From positions 124,001 through 188,000 of the forward strand of contig CAWFOB010000009.1 of assembly GCA_963817375.1 (NCBI GenBank): a stretch of DNA of 64,000 nucleotides, given 5' to 3'. Under the pieces are notes generated by a model that ran no database searches, had not been told where the DNA came from, and saw only the letters and a program-made list of their open reading frames with translations. Numbering within the stretch: position 1 is the first letter of the stretch; every line of letters begins with the position of its first letter. Positions 45,139-54,297 of this stretch are shown piece by piece. Both the position numbers and the translations under genes were made by a program. The stretch comes from JACVRM01 sp963817375 (GTDB lineage Bacteria > Actinomycetota > Thermoleophilia > Gaiellales > Gaiellaceae).

Positions 45139-46744
45139 CCTCCGCATCGAGAACCTCGTGCTGATCCGCGAGGCCGAGCTGGAGCTCGGCCCGGGGCTGA
45201 ACGCGATCACGGGGGAGACGGGCGCCGGCAAGACGATCCTGGCGCAGGCGCTCGGCATGCTGCTCGGCGCGCGCGCCGATGCGTCGGTGATCGGGCCGGC
45301 CGGGACGGAGGCCTACGTCGAGGCCGAGCTCGACCTGCCCGCCGACGAGGAGGCGCTCGGCGAGCTTGCCGAGCTCAGGCCCGAGGGCGAGGAGACGCTC
45401 GTGCTCGCCCGCCGCGTCTTCGCCGACGGGCGCACGCGTGCCTACGCCTGGGGACGCAGCGTGGCCCGCGAGGACGTGGCGGCCGCGGCCGAGCGGCTGA
45501 TCGCCATGTCCGGGCAGTTCGAGCAGCGGCGGCTCTCGCGCCCGGCGTTCCAGCTCGCGGTGCTCGACGCCTTCGCCGGCGCCGACCGTTCGGAGACGCG
45601 CGCCGCCTGGCGCGAGCTCGCGGCCGCCCGCGAGCGGCTGGCCGAGGCCGAGCGCGACGCCGGCCGGTCCGAGGAGCGGCTCGCCGAGCTGCGCGCGCTC
45701 GTCGAGGACGCGGGCGACTTCCAGCCGGGCGAGGAAGACGAGCTGCGCGCCGAGCGCGAGCGCGTCCGCCATGTCGCCGAGCTCGGCGAGGGAGTGTCGA
45801 CGGCGGCGGCCGCACTGTCACCGGACGACGGCGAGGGCGCGGTCGAGCTCGTCGCGCAGGCCGAGCGCGCGCTGCTGCCGCTCGGCGCGATCGCGCCGGA
45901 GCTCGGCCGGATCGCCGAGGAGCTCCGCGACGCAGATGTGCGGCTGCGCGAGGCGAGCGCGGACCTGCGCGGGTTCGTCGCCTCGCTGGACGCCGACCCG
46001 GGACGCCTCCAGCACGTCGAGGAGCGGCTCGACGCGATGGCGACCGCGCGGCGCCGCTTCGGCGCCGCCACGTACGACGAGCTGCTCGAGCGTCTCGAGG
46101 AGGCCCGTGCGGAGCTCGACGCGCGCGACGCCGGCCTCGACCCGGTCGACGTGGCGCAGCGCGCGGCCGACGCCGCCGAGGAGCGCTGGAAGAAGGCGGC
46201 CGGCGCGCTGCACAAGCAGCGTGCGAAGGCGGCCGGCCCGTTCGCCGAGGCAGTCTCCGAGCGGCTCGCGTCGCTCGGCCTCGGAGCCGGCGAGTTCGCG
46301 GCCGAGCTCGGCGACGCCGAGCCCGGCGCGACCGGCCATGACGCCGTCTCGTTCCTCGTCCGCCCGAACCCCGGCATGCCGCTCGCACCGGCCGCGCAGA
46401 CCGCCTCCGGCGGCGAGCTCTCGCGCATCGCGCTGGCGATCGCGGCCGTGGCCGGCGGGGACACGATGGTCTTCGACGAGATCGACGCCGGCATCGGCGG
46501 GCAGACGGCGCACGCGGTCGCGGCGCTGCTCGAGGAGCTCGCGGGCTCGGCGCAGGTGGTCACGATCACGCACCTCCCGCAGATCGCGAGCCGGGCGCAG
46601 CGGCACTTCAGCGTCGAGAAGGTGCCGGGCGACCCGACCCACACGCGCATCGAGCAGCTGGACGATGTTGCACGAAGCGCGGAGCTGGAACGTATGCTCG
46701 GCGGCCGAGAGTTCGTAGCGGCCGTCGTAGCCGATGACCATTAA
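45128..46744 (+). CDS. recN: DNA repair ATPase RecN
   Basis: 538 residues, SMC-like. Walker A AITGETGAGKTILAQALGML with SGQFEQRRL, a coiled-coil middle, and the C-terminal ABC signature TASGGELSRIALAIA and Walker B DTMVFDEIDAGIGG, then ITHLPQIASRA. It holds DNA ends in double-strand-break repair. The start is a TTG overlapping the ppnK stop. The stop overlaps steA by 11 bases. Intact. Confidence 0.94.
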   Translation: MLRSLRIENLVLIREAELELGPGLNAITGETGAGKTILAQALGMLLGARADASVIGPAGTEAYVEAELDLPADEEALGELAELRPEGEETLVLARRVFADGRTRAYAWGRSVAREDVAAAAERLIAMSGQFEQRRLSRPAFQLAVLDAFAGADRSETRAAWRELAAARERLAEAERDAGRSEERLAELRALVEDAGDFQPGEEDELRAERERVRHVAELGEGVSTAAAALSPDDGEGAVELVAQAERALLPLGAIAPELGRIAEELRDADVRLREASADLRGFVASLDADPGRLQHVEERLDAMATARRRFGAATYDELLERLEEARAELDARDAGLDPVDVAQRAADAAEERWKKAAGALHKQRAKAAGPFAEAVSERLASLGLGAGEFAAELGDAEPGATGHDAVSFLVRPNPGMPLAPAAQTASGGELSRIALAIAAVAGGDTMVFDEIDAGIGGQTAHAVAALLEELAGSAQVVTITHLPQIASRAQRHFSVEKVPGDPTHTRIEQLDDVARSAELERMLGGREFVAAVVADDH

Positions 46745-47918
46745 CGCGCGCCTGGAATCTGTCTTCTCGTTGCCGCGCACCCCGCGGTCGTTCGTCGAGT
46801 ACTCCGGAACGGCCCGGCTCGACCGGCGCACCAAGCAGCTCGTGCGGCGCCTGGAGGCCGGCGACATCGCGATCATCGACCACGCCGACCTCGACCGTGT
46901 CTCGGCCGAGGAGCTCGCCGAGTCCGGCGTCCGCATCGTCGTCAACGTGGCGCAATCGCAGACGGGGCGCTACCCGAACCCCGGCCCGCTGCAGCTCGTC
47001 CAGGCCGGCGTGTGCCTGATCGACGCGCCCGGCGCCGACCTGTTCGACACAATCGCGGAGGGCAGCCAGATCACCGTCCGCGGCGGCAGCGTCTATCGCG
47101 GCAGCGTGCAGGTCGCGAGCGGCAGCGTGCTGACGGAGGCCGAGCTCGCCGAGGCGCTCGCCGACCAGCGCACGCGCGTCACCGAGGCGCTCGCGGCGTT
47201 CGCCGAGAACACGATGCGCTACCTGCGCGACGAGGGCCGCCTGCTCGCCGAGGGCATCCAGTTTCCGCAGCTCGAGACGCGCTTCCGCGACCGGCACGCG
47301 CTCGTCGTGGCGCGCGGCCCCGGGCACAAGCGCGACCTGCGCATCGTCAAGCCGTACGTGCGCGACTTCGCGCCGGTGCTCGTCGGCGTCGACGGCGGCG
47401 CCGACGCGCTCATCGACGCCGGCTACAAGCCCGACGTGATCGTCGGCGACATGGACTCGGTCTCCGACCGGGCGCTGCGCTCGGGCGCCGAGATCGTCGT
47501 GCACGCCTACGAGGACGGCGTCGCGCCGGGAGCGCCGCGCGCGCAGGCGCTGGGCGTCCCGTTCCATCTCGTGCCGGCGCCGGGCGTGAGCGAGGACGTC
47601 GCCATGCTGCTCGCCTACGAGAAGGGCGCCGAGCTGATCGTCGCCGTGGGCACCCACTTCAACCTCACCGAGTTCCTGGAGCGGAACCGCTCGGGCATGT
47701 CGTCGACCTTCCTGACGCGCCTGCGGGTGGGGGAGATCCTCGTCGACGCGAAGGGCGTCTCGCGGCTCCAGAGCCGGCGCGTCGGCGTGTGGCCGCTGGT
47801 CGTGATCGCGCTCGCCGGCCTGGCCGCGATCCTCGTGGCGATCCTCGTCTCGCCGGCGATCCGCGACGTGCTCGACCTGGTCGGCACGCGCCTGCGCGAC
47901 GCGCTCGGCATCGGCTAG
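46734..47918 (+). CDS. steA: SteA-like cytokinetic ring/wall regulator (thiamin pyrophosphokinase fold, one TM helix)
   Basis: 394 residues. N-terminal ALDRRTKQLVRRLEAGDIAIIDHADLDRVSAEEL-type region in parts (RRTKQLVRRLEAGDIAIIDH), a TPK-like catalytic domain (VLVGVDGGADALIDAGYKPDVIVGDMDSVSD in parts DGGADALIDAG and VIVGDMDSVSD), and one C-terminal membrane helix (about 350-370). This matches C. glutamicum SteA and M. tuberculosis Rv1697, whose gene normally precedes steB directly. Here a 2.66-kb REP/RAYT island separates them. Overlaps recN. Confidence 0.88.
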   Translation: MTINARLESVFSLPRTPRSFVEYSGTARLDRRTKQLVRRLEAGDIAIIDHADLDRVSAEELAESGVRIVVNVAQSQTGRYPNPGPLQLVQAGVCLIDAPGADLFDTIAEGSQITVRGGSVYRGSVQVASGSVLTEAELAEALADQRTRVTEALAAFAENTMRYLRDEGRLLAEGIQFPQLETRFRDRHALVVARGPGHKRDLRIVKPYVRDFAPVLVGVDGGADALIDAGYKPDVIVGDMDSVSDRALRSGAEIVVHAYEDGVAPGAPRAQALGVPFHLVPAPGVSEDVAMLLAYEKGAELIVAVGTHFNLTEFLERNRSGMSSTFLTRLRVGEILVDAKGVSRLQSRRVGVWPLVVIALAGLAAILVAILVSPAIRDVLDLVGTRLRDALGIG

Positions 47919-47976
47919 TCCCGACACGTGGGACAGCCCCCCTTGGCGGGGGACAGCCCCTGCGGGGACAGCTCTT

Positions 47977-48244
47977 AGGGGCTGTCCCCGAAGGGGGCTG
48001 TCCCTCGTGCTTGGGCGATCGCCGCTGTCTGACACCGGGGACAGCCCCGCCTTGGCGGGGGGACGGCCCGTGCCTGCTCGCTGCGTTCCGGCTGGCGGGG
48101 AGACAGTTCTAGGGGCTGTCCCCGAAGGGGGCTGTCCCTCGTGCTTGGGCGATCGCCGCTGTCTGACACCGGGGACAGCCCCGCCTTGGCGGGGGGACGG
48201 CCCGTGCCTGCTCGCTGCGTTCCGGCTGGCGGGGGGACAGTTCT
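47977..48244. repeat. Two tandem 134-bp units built from REP halves
   Basis: Units 47977-48110 and 48111-48244 are almost identical (I see one difference, GAGACAG versus GGGACAG near their ends). Each has a left REP half, a centre with CTTGGGCGATCGCCGCTGTCTGACACC split as CTTGGGCGATCGCCGC and TGTCTGACACC, a GGGGACAGCCCC, and a GCCTTGGCGGG stretch. A partial third unit continues to 48277. Recent duplication is implied. Confidence 0.9.
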
Positions 48245-48319
48245 AGGGGCTGTCCCCGAAGGGGGCTGTCCCTCGTGTTTAGACACAGAACAGTCACGAG
48301 CTCGCGCGAATGCCGGGCG

Positions 48320-48325
48320 TACCGT
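48320..48325 (+). promoter_or_regulatory. -10 element TACCGT upstream of the RAYT gene
   Basis: TACCGT ends 7 bases before the RAYT GTG at 48333, suggesting the gene could be expressed as a leaderless mRNA. Confidence 0.4.
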
Positions 48326-48332
48326 CGACCGC

Positions 48333-48767
48333 GTGCCCCGGCAACCGCGTAGCGCTCTCGGCGATGGCCTGTTCCACGTGACTGCGCGCGGCAACGCCGG
48401 CATGAGGATCTACCTCGACGACGCCGACTACCGAACGTTTCTGGCGCTCATGCGCGACGTCGCGAAGCAGCACGCCTGGACGCTCCTCGCGTACTGCCTG
48501 ATGCCGAACCACTTTCACCTCGTCGTCCGCGCGCGGGGCAGCGATCTCTCGGCCGGCATGAGCGCGCTGAAGGGCACCTACGGTCGCCGCTTCAACCGGC
48601 GCCACCACCGGTACGGGCACCTCTTTCAGGGGCGCTACGGAACGCGGAAGATCGACGAGGAACGGCGCGTCGACGTGCGCGACTACGTCATGGACAATCC
48701 GGTTCGCGCGGGGCTCGTCGCTGACGCCGACGACTATCCCTGGAGCGCACGGCTCGTCACGGACTAG
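48333..48767 (+). CDS. REP-associated tyrosine transposase (RAYT, Y1_Tnp/TnpA_REP family)
   Basis: 144 residues. FHVTARGNAGMRIYLDDADYRTF, then the HUH motif in YCLMPNHFHLVVRARGSDLS, GRRFNRRHHRYGHLFQGRYGTR and the C-terminal DVRDYVMDNPVRAGLVADADDYPWSA are diagnostic for RAYTs; the catalytic Tyr is probably in RDYVMDNPVRAG. The protein should nick and rejoin single-stranded palindromic DNA. It is bracketed by inverted REP halves (48245-48277 and 48789-48816), so it looks like the active source of the REP family in this window. GTG start. Confidence 0.9.
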   Translation: MPRQPRSALGDGLFHVTARGNAGMRIYLDDADYRTFLALMRDVAKQHAWTLLAYCLMPNHFHLVVRARGSDLSAGMSALKGTYGRRFNRRHHRYGHLFQGRYGTRKIDEERRVDVRDYVMDNPVRAGLVADADDYPWSARLVTD

Positions 48768-48788
48768 GCCGATCCGTCGGCAAACACT

Positions 48789-48869
48789 GGGGACAGCCCC
48801 CTTCGGGGACAGCCCCTCGCCTGCGGCGCCTCGTGTCGCTTAGGGGCTGTCCCCGCAGGGGGCTGTCCC
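48789..48869. repeat. REP pair, right end of RAYT element and left half of next unit
   Basis: Right half GGGGACAGCCCC-CTTC-GGGGACAGCCCC (48789-48816), a 26-base spacer CTCGCCTGCGGCGCC..., then left half GGGGCTGTCCCC-GCAG-GGGGCTGTCCC (48843-48869). The right half closes the RAYT element; the left half begins a unit that runs toward the two cargo genes. Confidence 0.88.
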
Positions 48870-48934
48870 ACGTGGTTGCGCGAGGACGGTCTCGCATATG
48901 GACCTCGTCGGCCGGAACGCACGTACCTCTGTTC

Positions 48935-49354
48935 GTGACACGCATCGCGGTGCTTTCGGCCGTCTTTCTCTTGCTCGCCGGCGGGTTCTCCAGCGGCGCC
49001 GCAGCGCCGGACGGGAACCGATTCCAGACGCATCGCACGCTTCGGCTCGGCGCAGGCCACGCGGTACGCACGTTCACCTTCGCCGAGCGCGACGGCGTGA
49101 TCCTTGTGAACCGGCTGACCGTCCGACACGGCGTCCGTGCTCGCGTGGACGCTCGCATCCCAGGCCTCGCCGAGGCACGCGTCGTGACCTCGCGGGCCTG
49201 CCGGCGACAAGGCGGCTTCGACGTGTGCACCCAGCAGGAGGAGTGGTGCCCGATGCCGGCGGCGACCTGGCACGTGCGCCTCGTCAAGCTCAGCGGGCCG
49301 GCGGGGCCGATCCGGTTCGAGTACGTCGTCGCGCCCCCACCGAAGAGCGCCTGA
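48935..49354 (+). CDS. Secreted protein of unknown function, inside the REP island
   Basis: 139 residues. The start VTRIAVLSAVFLLLAGGFSSGAAAP, in parts MTRIAVLSAVFLLLAGG and FSSGAAAP, is a clear signal peptide (a GTG at 48935). The mature part has two Cys-containing stretches (SRACRRQGGFDVCTQQ, EWCPMPAATWHVRLVK). No domain recognised. It lies between the RAYT gene and a lipoprotein, flanked on both sides by REP halves. It could be cargo of a RAYT-derived element or simply a host gene caught between insertions. Confidence 0.65.
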   Translation: MTRIAVLSAVFLLLAGGFSSGAAAPDGNRFQTHRTLRLGAGHAVRTFTFAERDGVILVNRLTVRHGVRARVDARIPGLAEARVVTSRACRRQGGFDVCTQQEEWCPMPAATWHVRLVKLSGPAGPIRFEYVVAPPPKSA

Positions 49355-49368
49355 GCTGAGCGCAGCGC

Positions 49369-50388
49369 GTGCGCGCCTCGCTGCTGATCGCAGTCTCCGT
49401 TCTCCTTTGCTCCGCGGGGTGCGGCGGCTCACGCACAGGCGACCCGACCGCAAACCGCATCGCGCCTTTCATCGCCGCCCCGCGGACCCTGATCGCCGCC
49501 TGCCGGCGGACGGCGCAGGCCGTCGGCTACCCGGTCGCGTGCCCGACCCGGGTGCCGCGCGGCCAGACCGCGGCCTCTGCGCTCGCTCCAACCAACTGCA
49601 GGCTCCTCGCCATCGGTCCCGGCGGCGCCGGCGGATGCGCGAAGGGGTGGCGTGGCTGGGTCATCGGATCGAGCGCCACGTCGGAAGGCCACCTCGTGCT
49701 CACCGCGTCACCGAGCCCGCTGCGAAACGGCGCCAGAGTGGTCAACGGCCCCGCCTGGTACCCGCAGGAGCGGGTCAAGCCGGTCGCCAGGATGACCATC
49801 CACGGCTGGCACATTCGCGCCGTGTTCGTCCCCCCAGACACCAACGACGGCAGCGCTTTCGCCAACCACGTCGTCCTGATCTGGACGGTTGGCGGGCACT
49901 CCTATGCGGCCGGCTTTCACAACGTGCACGGCATCCAGGGGACGCTCGAGCTGGATCGCCGTCTCGTGGACGGCATGAGGCTCGTCGCGCCTCCGAGGAC
50001 GGTCTCCGGCGCCGCCCTCACGCTCGCGCTTCCGCCCGGCTGGGACGGATCGGTCGGGTTCGGGAGCGATCGCGGCCGGGCCGCCGCCTGGATTCTCGCC
50101 ACGAGCTTTTCCATTCCGAGCGACGCTGCGGCGCATGAGGGCCTTCCGAGCGTGCCCGCCGGGGATGTCCTCGTCTCCGTCGGCGACTTCCCGATCGACA
50201 CCCCGGCCCAGGCGCGCTGGCCCCGCGTCACGCGGCTCCGTCTTTCGCATGTGCCGGCACGCCGGCGGTGGTCCACGCACGTCCGGTTCGCGGACAGGGC
50301 CGTGCGCCTCGCGATCGTCTTCGGATCTCGGCGCAGCGCGCGAACAGTCCACGCCGTCAACACGCTGCTTTCGTCAGCACACGGCTAG
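49369..50388 (+). CDS. Predicted lipoprotein of unknown function, inside the REP island
   Basis: 339 residues with a lipoprotein-like start: VRASLLIAVSVLLCSAGCGGS, where the Cys at about 18 fits a lipobox. The mature part has PRTLIAACRRTAQAVGYPVACPT and later ALPPGWDGSVGFGSD and AWILATSFSIP. The C-terminal portion ends in RTVHAVNTLLSSAHG. I recognise no family. The GTG start is 14 bases after the previous stop. The TAG stop at 50386-50388 shares its G with a REP half. Confidence 0.65.
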   Translation: MRASLLIAVSVLLCSAGCGGSRTGDPTANRIAPFIAAPRTLIAACRRTAQAVGYPVACPTRVPRGQTAASALAPTNCRLLAIGPGGAGGCAKGWRGWVIGSSATSEGHLVLTASPSPLRNGARVVNGPAWYPQERVKPVARMTIHGWHIRAVFVPPDTNDGSAFANHVVLIWTVGGHSYAAGFHNVHGIQGTLELDRRLVDGMRLVAPPRTVSGAALTLALPPGWDGSVGFGSDRGRAAAWILATSFSIPSDAAAHEGLPSVPAGDVLVSVGDFPIDTPAQARWPRVTRLRLSHVPARRRWSTHVRFADRAVRLAIVFGSRRSARTVHAVNTLLSSAHG

Positions 50389-50556
50389 GGGCTGTCCCCG
50401 CAGGGGGCTGTCCCCAGTGTTTGGACAGAGAACAGGCACGAGCTCGCGCGGGGCTCGTCGCCGATGCCGACGAGTATCCCTGGAGCGCACGGCTCGTCGC
50501 GGACTAGGCCGATCTGCCTGCAAACACCGGGGACAGCCCCCTTCGGGGACAGCCCC
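50388..50556 (+). mobile_element. Internally deleted RAYT derivative (REP-flanked remnant)
   Basis: Left REP half, then the same left flank as the RAYT gene (GTTTGGACAGAGAACAGGCACGAGC), then directly the last 63 bases of a RAYT reading frame (50445-50507: RAGLVADADEYPWSARLVAD then stop), then the same right flank (GGCCGATCTGCCTGCAAACACC) and a right REP half. The join lies in CGCGCG, present at both deletion edges in the intact copy (48303-48308 and 48705-48710). About 402 bases are missing. It is a non-autonomous element made from a RAYT copy by microhomology deletion. Confidence 0.82.
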
Positions 50557-50582
50557 TGCCTTCTGCGACACTCCGCGCGCCC

Positions 50583-51443
50583 ATGTTCGACTTCCGGTAC
50601 CACGTCGCGTCGCTGGTCGCCGTCTTCCTCGCGCTCGTCATCGGCATCCTCGTCGGCGTCGGGATCGCCGACCGCGGCGTCCGCGAGGACGCGCTGCGAC
50701 GCGACCTCGCCAACGCGCGCAGCCAGCTCGACCAGGCGCAGGGCAAGTCGGCGTTCCTCGAGCGCCAGCAGAAGGCGACCCAGGACTTCGTCGATTCCAG
50801 CTACCCGGCACTGATGGCGCACCGACTCGACGGCAAGCGCATCGCGCTCCTCTTCGTCGGGTCGGTCGACGAGGACGTTCGGTCGAGCGTCCAGAAGGCG
50901 GTCGGCGACGCCGGCGGCAAGGTCGCCTTCATGCGCGCGCTGAAGCTGCCCGTCGACCGCAAGACGATGCAGTCCGCGCTCGCGCGCCGCCGCCAGCTGA
51001 TCGCGAGCTACGCCGGGGACGACGGGCTCGGGAAGCTCGGCCAGGGCCTCGCCCAGGAGCTCGTCGCGGGCGGCGAGACGCCGCTCTGGAACGCCGTCGG
51101 CACGAAGCTGATCGAGGAGCAGACCGGCAAGTTCGGGAAGGCCGACGGCGTCGTCGTGACCCGCACGGTCGGCCCGCAGCACGGACCAACGGGGCGCTTT
51201 CTGAGAGGCCTCTACGCCGGTCTCGGCACGGGGAGCGTCCCTGCCGTGGGCGTCGAGAGCTCGGACGCGTCGACGACGGCCGTTGCCGTCCTGCGTGCCG
51301 CCGACCTCTCCACGGTGGACGACCTCGAGCAGCCCACCGGCCGCCTCGCCCTGGCGCTGCTGCTCGAGGGCGGTCAGGGTGGGCGCTATGGCCTCCGCGA
51401 GGAGGACGACGCCCTGATGCCGCCGATCAATCCCGTTGGCTGA
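50583..51443 (+). CDS. steB: SteB/MctB-like single-pass channel protein
   Basis: 286 residues. Starts MFDFRYHVASLVAVFLALVIGILVGVGIAD with one membrane helix, followed by a coiled-coil (about 40-70) and a soluble domain with RIALLFVGSVDEDVRSSVQKAVGDAGG. This matches MctB (Rv1698) and C. glutamicum SteB, which forms a complex with SteA in cell-wall turnover and septation. In other actinobacteria it directly follows steA. Its stop overlaps the next gene (8 bases). Confidence 0.9.
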   Translation: MFDFRYHVASLVAVFLALVIGILVGVGIADRGVREDALRRDLANARSQLDQAQGKSAFLERQQKATQDFVDSSYPALMAHRLDGKRIALLFVGSVDEDVRSSVQKAVGDAGGKVAFMRALKLPVDRKTMQSALARRRQLIASYAGDDGLGKLGQGLAQELVAGGETPLWNAVGTKLIEEQTGKFGKADGVVVTRTVGPQHGPTGRFLRGLYAGLGTGSVPAVGVESSDASTTAVAVLRAADLSTVDDLEQPTGRLALALLLEGGQGGRYGLREEDDALMPPINPVG

Positions 51444-52628
51444 CGTCGTCCTCGTCGCCGCACGCGACGAGGAGGAGCGCATCGGCGCGACGGTCGCCGC
51501 GCTGCGCGAGCAGTTCCCGGGGGCGGAGATCCTTGTGGCCGACGACGGCTCACGCGACGCCACTGCGACCTGTGCAGAGGAGGCCGGCGCGCGCGTCGTG
51601 CGCCTGCCGCGGCGCGGCAAAGGGCAAGCACTCACCGTCGCCGAGCGCGAGGCGCCGCCGGGCCGGCTGCTGCTCGCCGACGCCGACCTGACCGGCGATC
51701 TGCGGCCGCTCGACGAGGCGGACGCCGACCTGGCCATCGCCGCGTTCGCCGAGCGGCAGGGCGGCGGGTTCGGCATCGCCAAGCGCACGGCTCGCGTGCT
51801 CATCAAGACGCTGTCGGGCATCGACGCGCGCGAGCCGCTCTCCGGACAGCGCGCGCTCTCGCCGGCCGCGCGCCGCGCGGTCTTCCCACTCGCCGCCGGC
51901 TTCGGCTGCGAGGTGCGCTCGACGATCGACGCCGCCCGCGCCGGGCTGCGCATCGAGGAGGTCGAGCTGCCGCTCGGGCACCGGGCGACCGGCCGCGACC
52001 TGCGCGGCTTCGCGCACCGCGCGCACCAGCTCGTCGACGCGCTGCTCGGCGCCGGGCCGACCGCCGTCAACCACCGGGGCCTGCGCCTGCCGGTCGTCGG
52101 CTGGCTCGCCGGCCTGCGCCGCGACGTGTGGCTCGTCGCCGCGATCGGCCTCGCCGACGACCTCTGGAGCGGCCCCGAGCGCGGCTTCCGCGCGCACCTC
52201 GGCTCGGGCCGAACGACCGGGACACTCAAGCTCGTCGGCATCCCTGCGGTCGCCTTCGCGCGCACGCGCTCGCTCTCCGGGACGCTGCTCGTCGCGCTCT
52301 CGGCGAACGCGCTCAACCAGCTCGACACGAAGCCGGGCCGTGCGCTCAAGGCGTACCTCGTGGCCGCGAGCGCGGTCGGGGCGCCGCGCCGGGCGGCCGT
52401 CTGCCTGCTTCCCTACGATCTCCGCGAGATGGGGATGCTGGGGGACGCGGGGGCGAACGCGCTGGGCGCGCTGCTAGGCTTGAGTTCCGTGAGTCGTCTC
52501 ACGGCACGAGGCCGGTGGATCGCCATTGGCGCCCTCGCAGGCCTGACCCTTCTCGGTGAGCAGCGCTCCCTCGGAGCGATCGTCGAGCGCACGCCGGTGC
52601 TCCGCGAGCTCGACGCGCTGGGACGCGC

Positions 52629-52632
<4 letters not shown>
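51436..52632 (+). CDS. GT2 glycosyltransferase fused to a PNPT/MraY-like domain
   Basis: 398 residues starting at TTG. Residues 1-205 form a GT-A glycosyltransferase (VVLVAARDEEERIGATVAAL, ILVADDGSRDATATCAEEAGA, LLLADADLTGDLRPL, RGKGQAL). The C-terminal half carries three motifs of polyprenyl-P N-acetylhexosamine-1-P transferases: GLADDLWSG, ALNQLDTKPGRALKAY and MLGDAGANALGALLGL. The PNPT part is compact and its helices look short. The fusion suggests one protein that loads and extends a lipid-linked sugar at the membrane, perhaps linked to steA/steB wall functions. Confidence 0.72.
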
Positions 52633-54278
<1,646 letters not shown>

Positions 54279-54285
54279 GCGTCTC

Positions 54286-54291
54286 TACGAT
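54286..54291 (+). promoter_or_regulatory. -10 element TACGAT upstream of the M20 peptidase gene
   Basis: TACGAT ends 6 bases before the GTG at 54298, in the 19-base gap after pyrG. Confidence 0.45.
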
Positions 54292-54297
54292 CCGGCC

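Larger units (their letters stand above)
47919..48332. repeat. REP cluster between steA and the RAYT gene (no other gene in these 414 bases)
   Basis: Several copies of GGGGCTGTCCCC and its reverse complement, including the two 134-bp units at 47977-48244 and a partial third unit to 48277. The left end (47929-47973) holds GGGACAGCCCC units spaced irregularly. Beyond 48277 the sequence TTTAGACACAGAACAGTCACGAG leads to the RAYT promoter; the same flank, slightly changed, recurs at 50420-50443. Confidence 0.88.

Noticed and set aside
48007..48246. Short ORFs inside the 134-bp repeats (similar proteins repeated on both strands)
   Set aside because: They are open only because the repeat unit lacks stops in some frames; the translations are the repeat itself and there is no start signal or protein family.
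48327..48767. IS200/IS605 insertion sequence
   Set aside because: The protein is a Y1 transposase, but the GRNAGMRIY... PNHFHLVV... NPVRAG pattern and solo gene flanked by REP halves fit RAYT, and no TnpB is present.
47929..48869. CRISPR array
   Set aside because: Repeats are palindromic, variably spaced and part of the REP family; no regular spacers of constant length and no cas genes.
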